A stretch of DNA of 64,000 bases from assembly GCA_024685315.1 (NCBI GenBank), contig JAIKVW010000054.1:62001-126000 (forward strand), written 5' to 3'. This stretch comes from Lachnospiraceae bacterium. Its GTDB lineage: Bacteria > Bacillota > Clostridia > Lachnospirales > Lachnospiraceae. The notes under the pieces were generated by a model. That model saw only the letters and a program-made list of their open reading frames with translations, had not been told where the DNA came from and searched no databases. Of the stretch, positions 26,262 through 37,379 are shown piece after piece (the stretch's first letter is position 1; every line of letters begins with the position of its first letter). The position numbers and the translations under genes were made by a program.

Positions 26262-27348
26262 GGTCCCCATCCTCCATCATGCGAATAAACCGGTCAAACA
26301 GATGCCCGCTGTCCTGCGGCCCCGGCGCGCTTTCCGGGTGATACTGTACGCTGAACACCCTGTCCTTTTCGCAGCTTATCCCCTCGACCGTACCGTCAAG
26401 GATATTACGGTGAGTCACCCTGAGCGGAGTGTCCGGAATGCTGTCTTCATCCACGGCGTAGGAATGGTTCTGCGAGGTGATCTCGATCTTTCCGGTCTCC
26501 AGATCCCTGACAGGATGGTTGCCGCCGCGGTGTCCGAATTTCAGCTTATATGTCTTCGCGCCGTAAGCCAGCGAAATGATCTGATGTCCGAGGCATATCC
26601 CGAAGATAGGACGGTATCCGATAAGTAAGCGGATAGTTTCGATTACCTCCGGAACGCTTGTCGGATCGCCGGGCCCATTCGAGAGGAAGATCCCGTCGGG
26701 TCCCAGAGCACGGATACGGTCCGCGGGAGTGTTCCAGGGCACGACCGTCACGCGGCATCCCCTGCCAGTAAGAGACCTCACGATATTACGCTTCATTCCG
26801 CAGTCTATTGCCACAACGTGATGACCTGTGTTTTCCGCCCCTGCCTTCCATGGGGCACGGCAGCTTACCCGGCTTACTGCGTCCTTCGGCATCCTGCAGC
26901 AGGCAAGTCTGCTCAACCCTTCGTCCAGCGGCATTTCTGCATCAGTCAGAAGCGCCTTCCTGCTGCCGAAATCGCGGATCGAGCGGTTCAGCCTGCGGGT
27001 ATCCACGCCGCTGATCCCGGAGATCCCGTACTGCTTCATTACCTCCCCAAGGGTCTGCACCGAGCGGAAATTGGAGGGACGGTCATTGTACTCGCGCACG
27101 ATCAGAGCCCCTATTGCAGGGATCTCTGTCTCATAATCATCCTCAGCCATTCCGTAATTGCCGATCAGCGGATAGGTCATCACTACCGCCTGGTCCGAGT
27201 AGGAGGGGTCGGAGAGTATCTCCTGGTATCCGACCATGGAGGTATTGAAGACTATCTCAAGGATCTTCTCCTTCTCCGCCCCGAAAGCATACCCGTAATA
27301 TTCCTGTCCGTCTTCCAGAATGATCTTTCTGTTTGGAGTCCCTGTCAT
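26254..27348 (-). CDS. carA: Carbamoyl-phosphate synthase small subunit
   Basis: 364 residues. The N-terminal CPSase domain starts RKIILEDGQEYYGYAFGA. The C-terminal class I glutamine amidotransferase has PIFGICLGHQ (catalytic Cys) and HPESAPGPQDS (His/Glu). It releases ammonia from glutamine for CarB. The start at 27348 (MTGTPNRK) has GTGAGGTG upstream; the GTG at 27363 lies in that ribosome site. 11 nt after purF and overlapping carB, so tightly coupled. Placed in an operon otherwise devoted to glutamine production and use. Confidence 0.96.
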   Translation of the reverse strand: MTGTPNRKIILEDGQEYYGYAFGAEKEKILEIVFNTSMVGYQEILSDPSYSDQAVVMTYPLIGNYGMAEDDYETEIPAIGALIVREYNDRPSNFRSVQTLGEVMKQYGISGISGVDTRRLNRSIRDFGSRKALLTDAEMPLDEGLSRLACCRMPKDAVSRVSCRAPWKAGAENTGHHVVAIDCGMKRNIVRSLTGRGCRVTVVPWNTPADRIRALGPDGIFLSNGPGDPTSVPEVIETIRLLIGYRPIFGICLGHQIISLAYGAKTYKLKFGHRGGNHPVRDLETGKIEITSQNHSYAVDEDSIPDTPLRVTHRNILDGTVEGISCEKDRVFSVQYHPESAPGPQDSGHLFDRFIRMMEDGDHA

Positions 27349-27359
27349 TGCCCAGCACC

Positions 27360-28775
27360 TCACTTTATCCTCTCCGAGAGCCTCGCTTCAAAGCGGTTTT
27401 TCCTTGTATCTTCCGGTATCTTTGTGGGATAAATGCCGTCAAAGCAGGAGCTGCAGTAATCCTGGCTGCCTGCGAGCTCCCCAAGGCTTTCCACCGGAAG
27501 GAAGCCGAGCGAATCCACCCCGATCATCTCCGCTATTTCCGGCACCGTGTGATGGCAGGCGATCAGGTTTTCCTGCGAATCGATGTCCGTGCCGTAAAAG
27601 CATGGGTAGAGGAAAGGCGGGGCGGAGACCCTCATATGAATCTCCTTTGCGCCGGCATCCCTGAGCAGCGACACGATATGTCCGCTCGTCGTGCCGCGCA
27701 CGATAGAGTCGTCGATCAGGACAATGCTTTTTCCCTTCACGGCCTCTTCGACCGCGGAGAGCTTAATATTCACCTGGTCCAGCCTGTCTCCGGGGGCGAT
27801 AAATGTCCTTCCGATATATTTATTTTTAATGAGCCCGATGCCGTAGGGAATACCTGACTCCCTGCTGTATCCGAGCGCGGCGTCCAGCCCTGAATCCGGA
27901 ACGCCGATCACGAGGTCAGCCTGGACCGGATGAGCTTTCGCAAGCACCTTCCCGGCTTTTATCCGGGCCATATGCACCGAACGTCCGTCAATGACCGAAT
28001 CAGGCCGAGCGAAATAAATGTATTCAAAGACGCAGAATTTTTTCAGTTTTTTCCCGCAGTGTTCCCGGCGCGAGGTGATCCCCGCCCGGCTGAATATCAA
28101 TATTTCCCCCGGCTCGATATCGCGCACGAACTTCGCCCCGACCGCCTTTAGCGCGCAGTCTTCGGAAGCAACGATATACGTTCCGTCCTCTGTCTTTCCG
28201 TAGCAGAGCGGACGGAAACCGTAAGGATCTCTAGCACAGATCAGCTTCTGCGGAGACATGAGGATAAGCGAGTAGGCGCCCTCCAGAGTATTCATGGCCC
28301 TGCTGAGGGCCTCCTCTATCGAGGGTGAACTAAGCCTCTCTTTAGTGACGATATAGGCAATGGTCTCGGTATCGCTGGAGGTGTGGAAGATCGCCCCGGT
28401 AAGTTCCAGGGCAGACCGCAGCTCCGCGGCATTTGAAAGATTCCCATTGTGCGCAATCGCCATCCGGCCCTTCTGGTGGTTCACTTCTATCGGCTGGCAG
28501 TTGCTACGGTTCGAGGCACCTGTTGTTCCGTAGCGGGTGTGGGCCACAGCCATCGTCCCTTCCGGGTATGCGGCGAGCACATCCTTTGAGAAAACTTCGC
28601 TCACCAGCCCCAGGTCCTTATGAGACACAAATAATCCGTCATCATTTACAATGATCCCGCAGCTCTCCTGCCCTCTGTGCTGCAGCGCGTACAGCCCGTA
28701 ATAGCAGATCCGCGCCGCGTCGGCCGGCCTGTCCGCCATCACTCCAAAAACACCGCACTCTTCATGAATACTCAT
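27360..28775 (-). CDS. purF: Amidophosphoribosyltransferase
   Basis: 471 residues. First committed step of purine synthesis: PRPP plus glutamine to phosphoribosylamine. An N-terminal class II (Ntn) glutaminase has a short propeptide MSIHEE before Cys7 (CGVFGVMA). The phosphoribosyltransferase loop is SIVLIDDSIVRGTTS. A C-terminal CSSC in DYCSSCFDGIYP, with upstream cysteines, fits the oxygen-sensitive 4Fe-4S Bacillus-type enzyme. 5 nt after pyrG. It is unusual here in being away from other pur genes, placed instead with other glutamine users. Confidence 0.96.
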   Translation of the reverse strand: MSIHEECGVFGVMADRPADAARICYYGLYALQHRGQESCGIIVNDDGLFVSHKDLGLVSEVFSKDVLAAYPEGTMAVAHTRYGTTGASNRSNCQPIEVNHQKGRMAIAHNGNLSNAAELRSALELTGAIFHTSSDTETIAYIVTKERLSSPSIEEALSRAMNTLEGAYSLILMSPQKLICARDPYGFRPLCYGKTEDGTYIVASEDCALKAVGAKFVRDIEPGEILIFSRAGITSRREHCGKKLKKFCVFEYIYFARPDSVIDGRSVHMARIKAGKVLAKAHPVQADLVIGVPDSGLDAALGYSRESGIPYGIGLIKNKYIGRTFIAPGDRLDQVNIKLSAVEEAVKGKSIVLIDDSIVRGTTSGHIVSLLRDAGAKEIHMRVSAPPFLYPCFYGTDIDSQENLIACHHTVPEIAEMIGVDSLGFLPVESLGELAGSQDYCSSCFDGIYPTKIPEDTRKNRFEARLSERIK

Positions 28776-28780
28776 TCTTA

Positions 28781-30400
<1,620 letters not shown>

Positions 30401-30482
30401 TTACTCACGTTATGCCCGGGACATACTCCTCTTAAGGGCAGAGCATGCCTCGGGCCGGTCAAAGTTTCTCCGATGAAATATG

Positions 30483-32066
30483 TTATTTTCCGCTCTCTCC
30501 GTAGTTTGACAGAACGCGTGCAGAGGGGTCGTCCACGTCGCACCCTTCCCACTCTTTGTTCGGCATCCAGAAGCCGGCGATCATTTGGGCCTGGCCGGGA
30601 TAATATTTCTCAAATATCTCCCGGTACAGGAGCGATTCCTTGGTAAACGGCTGAGCCCAGGTGAAGCCCTGCCTTTTTTCTTCAAATTCTTCGTCCGTAT
30701 AACGGCTATCCGCGTATTCCTTCAGATAATCCACCATTGAATGGCCGACCGCGTCGGAAAAAGCGGCTTTCTCCCTCCACAGAAGATGATCCGGCAGGTA
30801 CCCTTGCCCCTCAAAGGCGTGCCGCAGCAGGTATTTTCCCTTTCCGTACCTGTTTATCTTTATTTCAGGATCAAGGCTCATCACATAGCTCACAAAGTCC
30901 AGGTCTCCAAAGGGCACCCGGGCCTCCAGCGAGTTTACGGAGATGCAGCGGTCCGCGCGGAGCACGTCGTACATGTGCAGCTCCCTGACGCGTTTCTCGG
31001 CTTCCTCCTGGAACGCGCGGGCGGACGGAGCGAAGTCTGTGTACTTATAGCCAAATAGTTCGTCTGATATTTCCCCTGTGAGGATGACCCGAAGCTCCGT
31101 CCGCTCATGGATCGCCTTGCATACAAGGTACATGCCCATGCTCGCGCGTATGGTGGTAATGTCGTAGGTACCGAGAAGGTGTATCACATCTTCCAGGGAT
31201 GAAATCACATCCTCCGGCGTCATATATACCTCGGTGTGGCGGCTGCCGATGAACTCTGCGGCCTGCCTTGCATATTTAAGGTCGATCGCGTCCCCGCTCA
31301 TTCCGATGGCAAAGGTCTCGATCGGCTCGCTGCTCTCCCTCGCCGCGATAGCGCATACAAGGGAGGAATCCAGACCGCCGGACAGCAGGTATCCGATCCT
31401 GGAATCCGAGACAAGGCGTTTCTTTACCCCCGCGATCAGTTTCTCCCGGATCTTTCCGCAGGCGGTCTCGAGATCGTCCCTGCAGACACTGCCGGCTTTC
31501 GCAATGTCCGAGTAGCGGATGAAGCTGCCGTCCTTGTAATAGCAGCCCGGCGGGAAGGGCATGATCTTATCCGCAAGCCCCACAAGGTTCTTAGCCTCGC
31601 TCGCAAAGAGGACGGTCCCCTTCCGGTCGTACCCGAAATAGAGCGGCCGGATGCCTATGGGATCGCGGGCGGCAATGTACTGCCCTGTCCTTCCGTCATA
31701 GATAATGCAGGCAAACTCGGCGTCCAGCATGGAGAACATCGCCTCGCCGTACTCGAAGTACATCGGCAGGATGATCTCGCAGTCGCTGTCGGATTCAAAA
31801 GTATATCCCTTCCGCTTCAGCTCCTCCCGCATTTTTTCAAATCCGTAAAGCTCCCCGTTGCAGACCGTCCAGCATCCGCTGAGCCCGAACGGCTGCATAC
31901 CGGAAGGCGTCAGGCCCATGATCGAGAGCCTGTGAAAACCCAGGAGCCCTTCCCCGGTGTCAATTATCCTGCTGTCGTCAGGGCCTCTGGAGACCGTGCG
32001 GGAAAAGCCTTTTTTAAATATTTGAATATCGGCGTTCTCGCCGCAATAGCCCATAATAGAACACAT
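30483..32066 (-). CDS. asnB: Asparagine synthase, glutamine-hydrolysing
   Basis: 527 residues. N-terminal class II glutaminase with Cys2 (MCSIMGYCG, RGPDDSRI, GFHRLSIMG), then an ATP pyrophosphatase domain with SGGLDSSLVCAI and EISDELFGYKY. Makes asparagine from aspartate, ATP and glutamine. It lies 26 nt after the Amt-PII gene in the nitrogen operon. The presence of Cys2 and intact P-loop argues for full glutamine-dependent activity. Confidence 0.94.
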   Translation of the reverse strand: MCSIMGYCGENADIQIFKKGFSRTVSRGPDDSRIIDTGEGLLGFHRLSIMGLTPSGMQPFGLSGCWTVCNGELYGFEKMREELKRKGYTFESDSDCEIILPMYFEYGEAMFSMLDAEFACIIYDGRTGQYIAARDPIGIRPLYFGYDRKGTVLFASEAKNLVGLADKIMPFPPGCYYKDGSFIRYSDIAKAGSVCRDDLETACGKIREKLIAGVKKRLVSDSRIGYLLSGGLDSSLVCAIAARESSEPIETFAIGMSGDAIDLKYARQAAEFIGSRHTEVYMTPEDVISSLEDVIHLLGTYDITTIRASMGMYLVCKAIHERTELRVILTGEISDELFGYKYTDFAPSARAFQEEAEKRVRELHMYDVLRADRCISVNSLEARVPFGDLDFVSYVMSLDPEIKINRYGKGKYLLRHAFEGQGYLPDHLLWREKAAFSDAVGHSMVDYLKEYADSRYTDEEFEEKRQGFTWAQPFTKESLLYREIFEKYYPGQAQMIAGFWMPNKEWEGCDVDDPSARVLSNYGESGK

Positions 32067-32092
32067 ATTTCACAAACTCTTTCAGAAATGTA

Positions 32093-33811
32093 TTATTCAA
32101 CGTCCTGGAGGGCCGCATAGCCTTCCTCGCCGGTACGTACCTTGATCACGTTCTCCACATCGTAAACAAATATCTTTCCGTCTCCGATATGTCCGGTGTA
32201 AAGAACCTTCTTGGCTGTTTCAATTACGTCCCGCACAGGGATCGCGCTTACCACGATATCAACCTGTACCTTCGGACGGAGGTCGGTCTCGACCGCGACT
32301 CCTCGGTAAAACTCGGTGTGGCCTTTCTGCATGCCGTATCCCATAACGTGTGATACCGTCATTCCGGTGATCCCGAGCTTGCTCATGGCTTCCTTCAGCG
32401 CGTAGAGCTTCTCTTCCTTGAAAACGATCTCGACCTTGGTGAACTTGCCGTCTTCAAATGAAGGCTCGCGCTTTACCGGAACCGCTTCAGCAACAGGCGT
32501 CGTTCCGGTGACCGCCACGATATGGTCCCCGGTGCCGAACTCAGCGTATTTATCAACTGCCGGCATGAAGTCAGCATACGCGCTCGGAAGACCGTGCTCA
32601 CTGACGTCAAGTCCTGACAGCTCATCAGCAGCTTCGGCACGCAGAAAATCAACCTTTTTAAGCAGTTTGAAGAACAGCAGCATGGTGACCGCGGCCCAGG
32701 CCGCAACGCTTACAAATCCGAGGAGCTGTATCCCAAGCTGCTTGAAGTCTCCGGTGTAAAGGAGTCCCCGCAGCCCTGCCGGTGCGTCGGGATTCGCAAG
32801 CAGACCAACAGCTATGGTTCCCCAGACACCGTTCGCGCAGTGCACTCCTACGGCGCCGACCGGATCGTCGATGTGAAGCTTCAGATCTAAAGTTTCAACA
32901 ACAGCAACTACCAGGATCCCGGCAACGATACCAACAACTGCCGCGCCGATGGCGTCAAGCGCATCGCATCCTGCCGTAACAGCTACCAGCCCCGCAAGCG
33001 AAGCGTTCAGACACATTGAAACGTCCGGCTTTCCATTCTTGATCCAGGTGTAGATCATGGTCGTACAAGTGGCAACGGACGGCGCGATCGTCGTTGTCAG
33101 GAAAATAGAGGAAAGCTCTGACGGTGAAGTTGCCGCCGCGCCGTTGAATCCGTACCAGCCAAGCCAGAGAATGAAAACGCCCAGCGCGCCCAGCGGAATA
33201 GAGTGGCCTGGGATCGCGTTGACTTTCACCACTTTCCCATCCTTGTCTTTTACGTATTTTCCGATACGCGGCCCCAGTACCGCTGCTCCGATAAGCGCGG
33301 CCATACCGCCTACCATGTGGATCGCGCAGGAGCCTGCATAGTCATGGAATCCAAGCTGGCTAAGCCAGCCGCCGCCCCAGATCCAGTGAGCTTCTATCGG
33401 ATAGACCACGAGGCTGATCACCGCGGAATAAACGCAGTAGGCGGAAAACTTTGTCCGCTCAGCCATGGCCCCGGAAACTATTGTTGCCGTCGTCGCGCAG
33501 AACACCAGATTGAACACGAAATAGCTGGCGTCTGTAAAGCCCTCTGCGGGCGACGCTATAAAATCTTTAAAATGAGTGAACAGATCCATGTTCGGCTTGC
33601 CTATCAGGCCGAAGAATGAGTCCTCGCCCATCATCAACGTGTATCCTAAAAGTGAAAACACCACGGTGCCGATACAGAAATCCATCAGGTTCTTCATTAT
33701 GATGTTCCCGGCGTTCTTTGCCCGGGTGAATCCGGTCTCCACCATGGCAAAGCCGGCCTGCATCCAGAAAACCAGCGCAGCTCCTATCAAAAACCAGAAT
33801 TCAACTGTCAT
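32093..33811 (-). CDS. amt: Ammonium transporter fused to a PII (GlnB-like) domain
   Basis: 572 residues. Residues about 1-415 are an Amt/MEP/Rh channel with 11 membrane segments (EFWFLIGAALVFWMQAGFAM; family block DYAGSCAIHMVGGMAALIGA). After a linker, residues about 455-572 are a complete PII domain (KFTKVEIVFKEEKLYALKEA). Its T-loop region reads MQKGHTEFYRGVAVETDL, with the usual uridylylation-site tyrosine conserved, then KVQVDIVV. Standard Amt ends near 420-450. The tethered PII could gate the channel in response to ADP/ATP and 2-oxoglutarate without a separate GlnK. AGGAGGT precedes ATG 33811; glnN ends 17 nt upstream. Confidence 0.93.
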   Translation of the reverse strand: MTVEFWFLIGAALVFWMQAGFAMVETGFTRAKNAGNIIMKNLMDFCIGTVVFSLLGYTLMMGEDSFFGLIGKPNMDLFTHFKDFIASPAEGFTDASYFVFNLVFCATTATIVSGAMAERTKFSAYCVYSAVISLVVYPIEAHWIWGGGWLSQLGFHDYAGSCAIHMVGGMAALIGAAVLGPRIGKYVKDKDGKVVKVNAIPGHSIPLGALGVFILWLGWYGFNGAAATSPSELSSIFLTTTIAPSVATCTTMIYTWIKNGKPDVSMCLNASLAGLVAVTAGCDALDAIGAAVVGIVAGILVVAVVETLDLKLHIDDPVGAVGVHCANGVWGTIAVGLLANPDAPAGLRGLLYTGDFKQLGIQLLGFVSVAAWAAVTMLLFFKLLKKVDFLRAEAADELSGLDVSEHGLPSAYADFMPAVDKYAEFGTGDHIVAVTGTTPVAEAVPVKREPSFEDGKFTKVEIVFKEEKLYALKEAMSKLGITGMTVSHVMGYGMQKGHTEFYRGVAVETDLRPKVQVDIVVSAIPVRDVIETAKKVLYTGHIGDGKIFVYDVENVIKVRTGEEGYAALQDVE

Positions 33812-33827
33812 ATTTATCTACCTCCTC

Positions 33828-35924
33828 TTATTTCACGCTGAACAGGATGTCGCCGTAGGTCGGGAAAGGCCAGTAGCTCTTGGCTGTCAGCAGTTCGGCC
33901 TGGTCGCAGGGGATGCGAAGTTCGCACATTTTAGGCAGCACGGTATCGCGGATAAGCTCAGACTCCGTTATTATGTCTTCAGCATCCCGGAGCCCGAGGA
34001 CTGCCTCTTGAAGCTCGTCGGTCTTCTCGGTAATATTGTCGGTCAATGCGGAGAGCTTGGTCACAAGCTCTGCCTCGTAGCTGCATGCCAGATCCGGGAA
34101 AAGCTGCTTCTTGTCCAGAGCCTGCTTTGCCAGATCGGAGGTGAAACGTGTAATAGCGGGCGCTATGCGCTTATGTACCATATTGATCATGGTATTGGCC
34201 TCGATAGTCACGCTCTTGCAGTAGTTCTCCAGCATGATATCGCGTCTGGACCTCAGCTCGTCCTCGGAGAATACCCCTAGGGAGGTAAGCATTTTGACAT
34301 TTTTCTCGTCCAGCAGGTGCGGCAGGCAGTCCGCGGTCGTACGGTAATTCAGGAGCCCGCGCTTTTCGGTGGCTTCGGTGATCCAGGCATCGTCATATCC
34401 GTTGCCGTTGAAGATGATGCGTTTGTGATCCTTGATCGTCTTCTTGATCATCTCGTGGAGAGCGCTCTCAAAATCATCAGCCTTCTCCAGACGGTCAGCG
34501 TAGATCCTCAGGGATTCTGCGACCGCGCTGTTAAGCATGATATTCGCGCAGGCAATGCTGTTCGCGGAGCCCAGCATACGGAATTCGAACTTGTTGCCGG
34601 TAAATGCAAAGGGCGAGGTTCGGTTGCGGTCCGTCGTGTCGCGGCTGAATTTGGGCAGAACGTCCACTCCAAGCTTCATCAGCGTCTTCTCGGTGCCCTG
34701 ATACGGGGTGTCGGTCTCGATGGCTTCCAGCACCGCGTTCAGCTCATCTCCAAGGAAAATGGATATCACAGCCGGCGGAGCCTCGTTCGCTCCGAGACGG
34801 TGATCGTTGCCGGCCGTCGCCACTGAAATACGAAGAAGATCCTGATAATCGTCAACTGCCTTGATGACCGCGCAGAGGATCAGAAGAAACTGCGCGTTTT
34901 CATAAGGAGTGTCCCCGGGAGAAAGAAGGTTCTGCCCCTCATCCGTTGCGATGGACCAGTTATTATGCTTGCCGCTGCCGTTTACGCCTGCAAAGGGCTT
35001 TTCATGGAGCAGGCATACCAGCCCGTGTCTTTCCGCCACCTTCTGCATGATCTCCATGGTCAGCTGGTTGTGGTCGGTAGCGATGTTGGTGGTGGTATAG
35101 ATAGGCGCGAGCTCGTGCTGGGCCGGAGCTACCTCGTTATGCTCTGTCTTGGCCAGGATCCCGAGCTTCCAGAGCTCATTATTCAGATCCTCCATGAAGG
35201 CTGCGACGCCGGGTTTGATCACTCCGAAATAGTGGTCGTCCAGTTCCTGTCCCTTGGGAGGCTTTGCCCCGAACAGAGTCCGGCCTGTGAACCGAAGGTC
35301 AGGCCTTGCCTCGTACATTTCCCTCGTGATCAGGAAATATTCCTGCTCCGGACCGACAGATGAAACCACCCTCTTTGCGGTGTCGTTGCCGAAAAGGCGG
35401 AGGATACGCAGAGCCTGTTTGTTCAGCACTTCCATGGAACGAAGAAGCGGGGTCTTCTTGTCCAGCGCGTGTCCGCCGTAGGAGCAGAACGCGGTCGGGA
35501 TACAGAGCGTCTTTCCCTTGATAAATGCATACGAAGTAGGATCCCAGGCGGTATAGCCCCTTGCCTCAAAAGTCGCGCGCAGTCCACCCGAGGGAAATGA
35601 TGACGCGTCCGGCTCGCCCTTGATAAGTTCCTTGCCGGAAAACTCCATGATCACGCTGCCGTCCGGAGAAGGAGTGATAAAGCTGTCGTGCTTTTCCGCA
35701 GTTATGCCGGTCAGCGGCTGGAACCAGTGAGTGAAATGTGTCGCGCCGTTCTCGACCGCCCAATTCTTCATGGCCTCTGCCACCGCGTTGGCCACGCCGA
35801 TATCCAGCTCCTTGCCCTCGTCGATCGTCTTCCTGAGAGATGCGTATATCTCAGCGGAAAGCTTTGCGCGCATTACGCGGTCATCAAAAACTTTGCTCCC
35901 AAAATAATCCGATACTGTACTCAT
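33828..35924 (-). CDS. glnN: Glutamine synthetase type III
   Basis: 698 residues, the length of GSIII. Features are an N-terminal [40 protein letters not shown], and the GS active-site blocks [18 protein letters not shown] and [16 protein letters not shown]-dependent assimilation of ammonia into glutamine. ATG 35924 follows GGAGG; the longer frame to 35984 runs into a leader hairpin. It is the first gene of the minus-strand unit, behind a consensus promoter and a two-hairpin leader. A second synthetase (type I) lies in the plus-strand unit, so the locus encodes both. Confidence 0.95.
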   Translation of the reverse strand: MSTVSDYFGSKVFDDRVMRAKLSAEIYASLRKTIDEGKELDIGVANAVAEAMKNWAVENGATHFTHWFQPLTGITAEKHDSFITPSPDGSVIMEFSGKELIKGEPDASSFPSGGLRATFEARGYTAWDPTSYAFIKGKTLCIPTAFCSYGGHALDKKTPLLRSMEVLNKQALRILRLFGNDTAKRVVSSVGPEQEYFLITREMYEARPDLRFTGRTLFGAKPPKGQELDDHYFGVIKPGVAAFMEDLNNELWKLGILAKTEHNEVAPAQHELAPIYTTTNIATDHNQLTMEIMQKVAERHGLVCLLHEKPFAGVNGSGKHNNWSIATDEGQNLLSPGDTPYENAQFLLILCAVIKAVDDYQDLLRISVATAGNDHRLGANEAPPAVISIFLGDELNAVLEAIETDTPYQGTEKTLMKLGVDVLPKFSRDTTDRNRTSPFAFTGNKFEFRMLGSANSIACANIMLNSAVAESLRIYADRLEKADDFESALHEMIKKTIKDHKRIIFNGNGYDDAWITEATEKRGLLNYRTTADCLPHLLDEKNVKMLTSLGVFSEDELRSRRDIMLENYCKSVTIEANTMINMVHKRIAPAITRFTSDLAKQALDKKQLFPDLACSYEAELVTKLSALTDNITEKTDELQEAVLGLRDAEDIITESELIRDTVLPKMCELRIPCDQAELLTAKSYWPFPTYGDILFSVK

Positions 35925-35956
35925 GATTTCGTCCTCCTTTTTGATCGGAAATAAGT

Positions 35957-36003
35957 AAAGGCAAAGACTCCTTCGTGCGAACACAAAAGACGCCTTTGCC
36001 TTT
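35957..36003 (-). promoter_or_regulatory. Second leader hairpin before glnN
   Basis: On the minus strand a 10-bp base stem AAAGGCAAAG/CTTTGCCTTT encloses a smaller stem with a TTCG loop; TTTACTTATTT follows. The 5' arm repeats the sequence GGCAARGGCGTCTTT of hairpin 1. Candidate terminator or antiterminator element. Confidence 0.6.
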
Positions 36004-36045
36004 TTTCATCCGTATTCAATTCGAATCACTCTTCCCCCAAAAAGG

Positions 36046-36086
36046 AGAAAAAGCGTCTTCGAGTCAAATAACTCAAAGACGCCCTT
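36046..36086 (-). terminator. First leader hairpin (attenuator) before glnN
   Basis: Minus strand GCGTCTTTGAGT, 6-nt loop, ACTCGAAGACGC, then TTTTT: an intrinsic terminator inside the leader. Its 3' arm GAAGACGC can instead pair with GCGTCTTT of the next hairpin (35986-35993), giving an exclusive alternative fold. Confidence 0.65.
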
Positions 36087-36102
36087 GCCTTTCAATGGAC
36101 GG

Positions 36103-36131
36103 ATTATACCCTTGTGCATAATCTTTGTCAA
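36103..36131 (-). promoter_or_regulatory. Consensus sigma-A promoter of the glnN operon
   Basis: Minus strand TTGACA (36126-36131), 17-nt spacer, TATAAT (36103-36108). A perfect match to the consensus, with control expected downstream at the leader hairpins. Confidence 0.9.
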
Positions 36132-36152
36132 CCCTGTTTTTCAAAAAATCGC

Positions 36153-36182
36153 TTGACAGTTCCTATTACTAAGGGTTATTAT
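36153..36182 (+). promoter_or_regulatory. Sigma-A promoter of the glutamate synthase operon
   Basis: TTGACA (36153-36158), then TTATTA after 17 nt or TATTAT after 18 nt. Divergent from the glnN promoter, with the -35 boxes about 20 nt apart. Confidence 0.75.
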
Positions 36183-36196
36183 TCGTGCAAATGAGC

Positions 36197-36256
36197 AAAG
36201 GCGTTCATTATCGTACAGATAACTATCTGCGCGGCAATGAGCGCCTTTCTTTTTTG
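36197..36256 (+). terminator. Leader terminator before the glutamate synthase operon
   Basis: AAAGGCGTTCATT (36197-36209) pairs with AATGAGCGCCTTT (36236-36248), followed by CTTTTTT. The 26-nt loop holds an inner stem CAGAT/ATCTG. It lies between the promoter and the first ATG, so transcription must read through. The 5' arm GCAAAGGCGT resembles the glnN leader arms. Confidence 0.75.
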
Positions 36257-36284
36257 TATTTTTCCCCGAAAGGAACGGATATTT

Positions 36285-37379
36285 ATGATGATAGAAGGTC
36301 AGGTGCGCATTCCCTCAGGATGCGCGATCGCTGCGGTCATTTCAAAGGACGGAAACAAAATGACCGGTGAAATGATCACAAACGCCATGAGGCCGATGCA
36401 TGACAGAAGCAACGGGCTGGGCGGAGGTTTCGCAGGTTATGGGATCTATCCCGAATACAAGGATTTCTATGCGCTGCATCTGTTCTTCGATTCCCGCGAT
36501 ACCCGGAAGACCTGCGAAGCATTCCTGAAGGATTATTTTGAGATAGTCCATGCTGAGCGCATCCCTACCCGGAAGATCCCCGCCATTACGGACGAGCCGA
36601 TGATCTGGAGATTCTTTGTCGCGCCGCTTAAGTCGATGCTTGCAGACCTGCAGCTCGACGAAAAGGAATTCGTAGCCCGCGCGGTCATGAAGATCAACAC
36701 CTCAATGAACGGGGCTTACGTATTTTCAAGCGGAAAGAACATGGGTACCTTCAAGGCCGTGGGATTTCCTGAGGACGTTGGGATTTTCTACAAGCTGGAA
36801 GAATATGAGGGCTATTCCTGGACCGCGCACGGCCGCTATCCGACCAATACTCCCGGGTGGTGGGGCGGCGCGCACCCGTTTACCCTCCTCGATTATTCCG
36901 TTGTGCATAACGGCGAGATCTCTTCCTATGACGCCAACCGCAGATTTATTGAAATGTTCGGCTATAAATGCACCCTGCAGACCGATACCGAGGTCATCAC
37001 CTATATTCTGGATTATCTGGTCCGCAGACAGGGATTGACCCTAACTGAAGCCGCAAATGTGATCGCGGCTCCCTTCTGGAGCACGATCAAGAGCGAGCAG
37101 AGCGAAGCTGACCGCGAAAGGCACGCCTTCCTCCGCACCGTTTTCCCGAGCCTGCTTGTGACAGGACCGTTCTCGATCGTTCTCGGATTTACGGGCGGCA
37201 TCATGGCGCTGAACGACCGCCTGAAGCTCCGCTCAATGGTCGTCGGAGAAAAAGACGACCTGGTATTCATTGCCAGTGAAGAAGCCGCTATCCGGACAAT
37301 GGCTCCGGATGCAGCAAATATATGGGCCCCCGCAGGAGGGGAACCGGTCATCGTCACAGTGAAAGAGGGTGCTTACTGA
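36285..37379 (+). CDS. Glutamate synthase, split GATase (GltB1-type) subunit
   Basis: 364 residues from ATG 36285 (MMIEGQVRIPSGCAIAA). Class II glutamine amidotransferase corresponding to the N-terminal part of GltB. Blocks include TAHGRYPTNTPGWWGGAHPF and VVHNGEISSYDANRRFIEMF; the presumed nucleophile is the cysteine in PSGCAIA. It supplies ammonia from glutamine to the FMN subunit. AAAGGAACGG lies upstream. Its TGA shares one base with the next ATG. Separate GATase, synthase and GXGXG proteins are the arrangement known from archaea and many clostridia. Confidence 0.9.
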   Translation: MMIEGQVRIPSGCAIAAVISKDGNKMTGEMITNAMRPMHDRSNGLGGGFAGYGIYPEYKDFYALHLFFDSRDTRKTCEAFLKDYFEIVHAERIPTRKIPAITDEPMIWRFFVAPLKSMLADLQLDEKEFVARAVMKINTSMNGAYVFSSGKNMGTFKAVGFPEDVGIFYKLEEYEGYSWTAHGRYPTNTPGWWGGAHPFTLLDYSVVHNGEISSYDANRRFIEMFGYKCTLQTDTEVITYILDYLVRRQGLTLTEAANVIAAPFWSTIKSEQSEADRERHAFLRTVFPSLLVTGPFSIVLGFTGGIMALNDRLKLRSMVVGEKDDLVFIASEEAAIRTMAPDAANIWAPAGGEPVIVTVKEGAY

